A stretch of DNA of 64,000 nt from Schaalia sp. HMT-172. Lineage in GTDB: Bacteria > Actinomycetota > Actinomycetes > Actinomycetales > Actinomycetaceae. Below, piece after piece: positions 60,945 through 64,000 of this stretch; positions within the stretch are counted from its first letter, which is position 1; each line of letters opens with the position of its first letter. The DNA lies in contig NZ_CP130058.1 of NCBI RefSeq assembly GCF_030644365.1, positions 1,860,001 through 1,924,000 of the forward strand. Direction: 5' to 3'. The notes below the pieces were generated by a model, which was not told the DNA's origin, did not search any database, and worked only from the letters and a program-made list of their open reading frames with translations. The translations under genes were made by a program, and so were the position numbers.

Positions 60945-61069
60945 ATCCGGATAGGTTGCGCGTACGCGGATAGGTTATGCACATCCGGATAGGTTATTAA
61001 GCTATCCGGATGCTCGTTACCTATCCAGATGTTCGCTTCCTATCCGGATGCTCGTTTCCTATCCGGATG
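60945..61069. repeat. Head-to-head array of CGGATAGG sites at 19-bp spacing, copy 2
   Basis: CGGATAGG occurs at 60948, 60967 and 60986, then TATCC(G/A)GATG at 61003, 61022, 61041 and 61060. Spacing is again exactly 19 bp. This copy has one extra site in the right half compared with copy 1. Confidence 0.9.
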
Positions 61070-61124
61070 CGTATTGTCCCCGGGGACACCCCGTCATCGA
61101 CGAGCACGGCAGCTAGGCCCCATC

Positions 61125-61237
61125 AATTTCGCACGTAATTCCCTCGCGACTACTTCAAATTTTGAAGTCACACTGTTGGAATTGCAACGTTTCCAGCGAT
61201 TGTTGAAACTTCACCCAAACGAATTACGTGCGAAATT
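61125..61237. repeat. Structured element with long outer stem, copy 2
   Basis: AATTTCGCACGTAATTC (61125-61141) pairs perfectly over 17 bp with GAATTACGTGCGAAATT (61221-61237). The inner hairpins are conserved: ACTTCA/TGAAGT, GTTG/CAAC, GTTTC/GAAAC. Relative to copy 1 the stem has CACGT where copy 1 has CATGC, with matching changes on the opposite arm. Confidence 0.68.
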
Positions 61238-61365
61238 TTGGAAAACAGTGCCACAGCCCACACAACAGATCGCCCGCAGACATGAGAGGCCGTGGCCTCC
61301 CGCAGACACGAAAGGCCGCGGCCCCGGGCCAGATGGCCCCGGGCCACGGCCTCGTGCACGAAACG

Positions 61366-62193
61366 TCAGATGTCGTAGGTCACCGAGACGGGCGCGTGAT
61401 CCGAGAAACGCTCCGCGTACTCGTCGGCGCGACCGATCTCGAAGGAGCTCGCACGCTCCCCCAGCGCGGGCGTCGCGTACTGATAGTCGATGCGCCAGCC
61501 CGCGTTGTTGACGAAGGCCTGGCCGCGCCACGACCACCACGAGTAGGGGCCCTGCACGTCACCGGCCAGGTCGCGCACGGTGTCGCGCCATCCCTCGTCC
61601 ACCCACTGGTTGAGGAAAGCGATCTCCTCGTCGAGGACGCCCGCGCGCTTATTGTGGTTCGGCTTCCAGTTCTTAATGTCGGCCTGCGAGCGAACGACGT
61701 TGAAGTCGCCGCACACGAGCGACGACATGCCACCGGCAGCCTCCTCGGCGAGCAGCTCGGCCATGCGGGCCCCAATGCGAGGCAGGTGCGCCATCTTCGC
61801 CTCCTGCTTGGGCGTATCCTTCTCGCCCGAGTGGAAGTAGGCCGAGACGACGCGCACGAGGGCATTCCTACCGTCGGGGCGCACCACGGCCTCGAGCCAC
61901 CGGCCCGAATCCACGTCCGTCTCCGCATCGTCGAGGATCACGCGAGGCCCACCTTCCAGGCTCGCGCGCCCGCGCCGCGCGGCCACACCCACGCCCGCGC
62001 GCCCCTTAATACGGCAGGGAACCCACACGCTCTCCCAGGCCTCGCCCATGATCTCGCGGGAAATCTCCTCCGGCGCACGCACCTCCTGCATGAGCAGCAC
62101 GTCTGTACCGCTCCCCTCCAGCCAGTCGAGGAAGCCGCGCTTGTGGGCGGCGCGGATCCCGTTCAGGTTCACGGTGGTCACCGTCAGAGTCAT
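61366..62193 (-). CDS. xth: Exodeoxyribonuclease III
   Basis: A 275-residue AP endonuclease/3'-5' exonuclease of base-excision repair. Motifs: VTTVNLNGIRAAHKRGF, LLMQEVRAP, VVSAYFHSG, VCGDFNVVRSQADIKNWKPN and the C-terminal catalytic SDHAPVSV. Length is normal. It is transcribed toward the repeat region and ends at its edge. Confidence 0.95.
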   Translation of the reverse strand: MTLTVTTVNLNGIRAAHKRGFLDWLEGSGTDVLLMQEVRAPEEISREIMGEAWESVWVPCRIKGRAGVGVAARRGRASLEGGPRVILDDAETDVDSGRWLEAVVRPDGRNALVRVVSAYFHSGEKDTPKQEAKMAHLPRIGARMAELLAEEAAGGMSSLVCGDFNVVRSQADIKNWKPNHNKRAGVLDEEIAFLNQWVDEGWRDTVRDLAGDVQGPYSWWSWRGQAFVNNAGWRIDYQYATPALGERASSFEIGRADEYAERFSDHAPVSVTYDI

Positions 62194-62324
62194 CGTTTTC
62201 TCCTTAACAAGAGTTTTCTTCAGTCTAGATGAACGAGGAGGCGCGGCGAGGAATGGGTATCCTCACCGCGCCTCCGCTACGTTCGCGGGCAACAGCCCCG
62301 TTTCTTGAGGCTACGCACCGCCGG

Positions 62325-63233
62325 TCAGCTCGCGCCGATTCCCGCCTGGCGTTCCGCGGCCTCGACGACGTTCGTGACGAGCAGGGCCCGCGTCATCGGG
62401 CCGACGCCGCCGGGGTTCGGGCTGATCCACGCGGCGACCTGGTCCACTCCGTCGGCGACGTCGCCCTTCAGGCGAGCCTTGCCGTCTGCGTCTCTCACGC
62501 GGCTCACGCCCACATCGAGGACGACAGCGCCGGGGGCGACCATGTCGGCGGTGATGATCCCAGCGGACCCCGCCGCTGCGACGATCACGTCCGCCCGGCG
62601 CACGTGCTCTGCGAGGTTTTCGGTGCCCGTGTGGCACACGTCGACCGTGGCATTGACTTCCTTGCGCATGAGGAGCAAGCCGATCGAGCGACCCACGGTC
62701 ACGCCACGGCCGACGACGCATACGTTCTTTCCGGCCAGGTCGATCCCGTGGCGCTCCACGAGCTCGATGACCGCGCGCGGAGTGCACGGCAGCGGCGACT
62801 CGATGGGACCCGAGCCTCGCAGCACGAGGCGTCCGAGATTCATCGGATGCAGACCATCCGCATCCTTCGCGGGATCGATACGCTCCAGAACGGCGTTCGT
62901 GTCGATCCCGCGAGGCAACGGCAGCTGCACGATGTAGCCCGTGCACGCGGGGTCAGCGTTAAGCTGATCGATCGCGGCCTCCACCTGCTCCTGCGTTGCG
63001 TCGGCGGGCAGATCCACGCGGATCGACTCGGCGCCGATCTCGGCGCAGTCGCGGTGCTTGCCCGCGACGTAGGCGACCGAGCCGGGGTCCTCGCCTACCA
63101 AGATCGTCCCGAGGCCCGGGACAACCCCGGCCTCGCGCAGGCGACCCACGCGCTCCTTGAGCTCCGCCTTAATGGCGGCCGCGGTCGCGGTGCCGTCCAG
63201 GACGCGTGCGCCGCCCTCCCAGGGAGCCCTCAC
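62325..63233 (-). CDS. folD: Bifunctional methylenetetrahydrofolate dehydrogenase/cyclohydrolase FolD
   Basis: A 302-residue enzyme of one-carbon metabolism interconverting methylene-, methenyl- and formyl-tetrahydrofolate. Motifs: [18 protein letters not shown] with the catalytic Lys, [26 protein letters not shown] (NADP site) and [12 protein letters not shown]. The start overlaps the glyA stop by 4 bp, so the folate pair forms an operon. Confidence 0.95.
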   Translation of the reverse strand: MRAPWEGGARVLDGTATAAAIKAELKERVGRLREAGVVPGLGTILVGEDPGSVAYVAGKHRDCAEIGAESIRVDLPADATQEQVEAAIDQLNADPACTGYIVQLPLPRGIDTNAVLERIDPAKDADGLHPMNLGRLVLRGSGPIESPLPCTPRAVIELVERHGIDLAGKNVCVVGRGVTVGRSIGLLLMRKEVNATVDVCHTGTENLAEHVRRADVIVAAAGSAGIITADMVAPGAVVLDVGVSRVRDADGKARLKGDVADGVDQVAAWISPNPGGVGPMTRALLVTNVVEAAERQAGIGAS

Positions 63234-64000
63234 TGCTCGAGCCCCGCGTAGAGGGGATGCTTGTCCGTGAGCTTCTTGACGCGGGCGCGCAGCGCATCCA
63301 CCTCAACGTTGCCGCCGGAGGCACCCTGCGTCAGCGTCGTGCCGATGATATCCGCGACCTCCGCGAAGTCCTCCGCGTCGAATCCGCGCGAGGCCAGGGC
63401 GGGCGTGCCGATGCGCAGGCCCGAGGTGACGGCCGGCGGACGCGGGTCGAAGGGCACCGCGTTGCGGTTGACCGTAATACCGACCTCGTGCAGCAGATCC
63501 TCGGCCTGCTGGCCGTTGAGCTCGGACTCGACCAAGTCGACCAGGACCAGGTGGACGTCGGTGCCGCCGGTGACCAGCTTGATACCGGCATTCTTGGCGT
63601 CGTCGGCGCCCAGGCGCTCGGCCAGGATCTGCGCACCTTCGAGCGTGCGGCGCTGGCGATCCTTGAACTCCTCGGTCTGAGCGACCTTCATGGCAATGGC
63701 CTTCGCGGCGATCACGTGCATGAGGGGGCCGCCCTGCTGGCCGGGGAACACGGCAGAATTGAGCTTCTTGCCCCACTGCTCGCCGCGCGAGGAGAGGATC
63801 ATGCCGGAACGAGGCCCGCCCAGGGTCTTGTGGACCGTCGTCGTGACGACGTCGGCGTAGGGAACGGGGTTCGGGTGCAGGCCGGCGGCCACGAGGCCGG
63901 CGAAGTGCGCCATGTCAACCCAGAGGGCGGCGCCGACCTCGTCCGCGATATCGCGGAAGGCTTGGAAGTCGAGGTGACGAGGGTAGGCCGACCAGCCGGC
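63230..64000 (-). CDS. glyA: Serine hydroxymethyltransferase, C-terminal part (cut by window end)
   Basis: The C-terminal ~256 residues of SHMT, which makes glycine and methylene-tetrahydrofolate from serine. The PLP-lysine motif [15 protein letters not shown] is seen, with upstream [21 protein letters not shown] and the C-terminal [17 protein letters not shown]. The N-terminal half lies beyond 64000. It is first in a coupled pair with folD. Confidence 0.95.
   Translation of the reverse strand, partial: AGWSAYPRHLDFQAFRDIADEVGAALWVDMAHFAGLVAAGLHPNPVPYADVVTTTVHKTLGGPRSGMILSSRGEQWGKKLNSAVFPGQQGGPLMHVIAAKAIAMKVAQTEEFKDRQRRTLEGAQILAERLGADDAKNAGIKLVTGGTDVHLVLVDLVESELNGQQAEDLLHEVGITVNRNAVPFDPRPPAVTSGLRIGTPALASRGFDAEDFAEVADIIGTTLTQGASGGNVEVDALRARVKKLTDKHPLYAGLEQ

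Larger units (their letters stand above)
60007..61365. other. 1.36-kb gene-free region with duplicated structured element
   Basis: No protein-coding gene is convincing here. The region contains a 31-bp tandem repeat (60062-60174), a ~240-bp GC-rich stretch with nothing recognisable (60181-60420), and two tandem copies of a ~480-bp element. Each copy comprises a head-to-head array of 10-bp sites and a structured segment. The right copy runs to the terminus of the minus-strand exonuclease gene. Confidence 0.8.

Noticed and set aside
60475-61069. CRISPR array
   Set aside because: The repeats are spaced every 19 bp, with 10-bp sites in both orientations and short 9-bp gaps. No spacer-sized unique sequences and no cas genes are present.
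60559-61511. Small plus-strand open frames in the repeat region
   Set aside because: They run across arrays and stems whose indels between copies are not multiples of three, and the conceptual proteins match nothing; the structure signal explains the conservation better.

Overview
The window is high-GC actinobacterial DNA. The conserved block mfd, SurA-like lipoprotein, eno, ftsB/divIC-like, DUF501 and ppx, the Asp23/Gls24-DUF2273-DUF6286-AmaP operon and the overall gene content point to the Actinomycetaceae, most like Schaalia/Actinomyces of the oral type. That assignment is inferred from protein recognition only. Most genes lie on the minus strand, and many intergenic spaces carry GC-rich hairpins built from a recurring CGAGGCCGGGG/CCCCGGCCTCG core. 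Layout: 1-10 kb holds the tail of a hexose-phosphate mutarotase, an acyltransferase, two related secreted/membrane proteins with long acidic Pro-rich tails (881-1948 and 6272-9247), a glutamine synthetase family enzyme, a GH20-like protein that has lost its catalytic residues, a MerR regulator with an operator-like palindrome, and a GNAT enzyme. 10-16 kb holds two EcsC-like proteins, a TPR-YbjN protein, a GNAT toxin/DUF1778 antitoxin pair bracketed by ~125-bp direct repeats, a cytoplasmic alpha-amylase and an EamA transporter. 16-20 kb is a tandem duplication of a two-gene secreted-protein/DUF6318 module whose centre has diverged while its flanks stay nearly identical. 20-34 kb is a defence and toxin-antitoxin island: a helicase-nuclease fusion, the hsdM and hsdR remnants of a type I restriction system with an AT-rich single-chain type IIG-like enzyme between them, McrBC with an EVE-like reader domain, VapBC, and HigBA whose antitoxin gene is duplicated on either side of a HEPN/Abi-type gene. 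RmuC lies inside this stretch but is a housekeeping gene. 34-37 kb is the envelope-stress Gls24 operon. 37-64 kb is mainly core genes: ychF, ispH, xseAB, a PfkB kinase, a Z-prenyl synthase, hemolysin III, greA, an AI-2E transporter, msrA, an FKBP, a Bax-inhibitor protein, a tRNA with UAA anticodon, ppx, DUF501, ftsB-like, eno, a lipoprotein, mfd, pth, an SGNH hydrolase, galK, a 2'-5' RNA ligase-like protein, xth, folD and glyA. The most unusual stretch is the 1.36-kb gene-free region 60007-61365. It contains a ~480-bp element in two tandem copies. Each copy has a head-to-head array of 10-bp sites repeated every 19 bp, followed by a structured segment whose long outer stem differs between copies by paired, compensating changes. 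A second repeat family, hairpins with 20-23-bp stems at 32024-32092 and 36815-36891, also differs by compensating changes and each copy is followed by a GC-rich terminator-like element. Functions were assigned by reading motifs; no database search was run.
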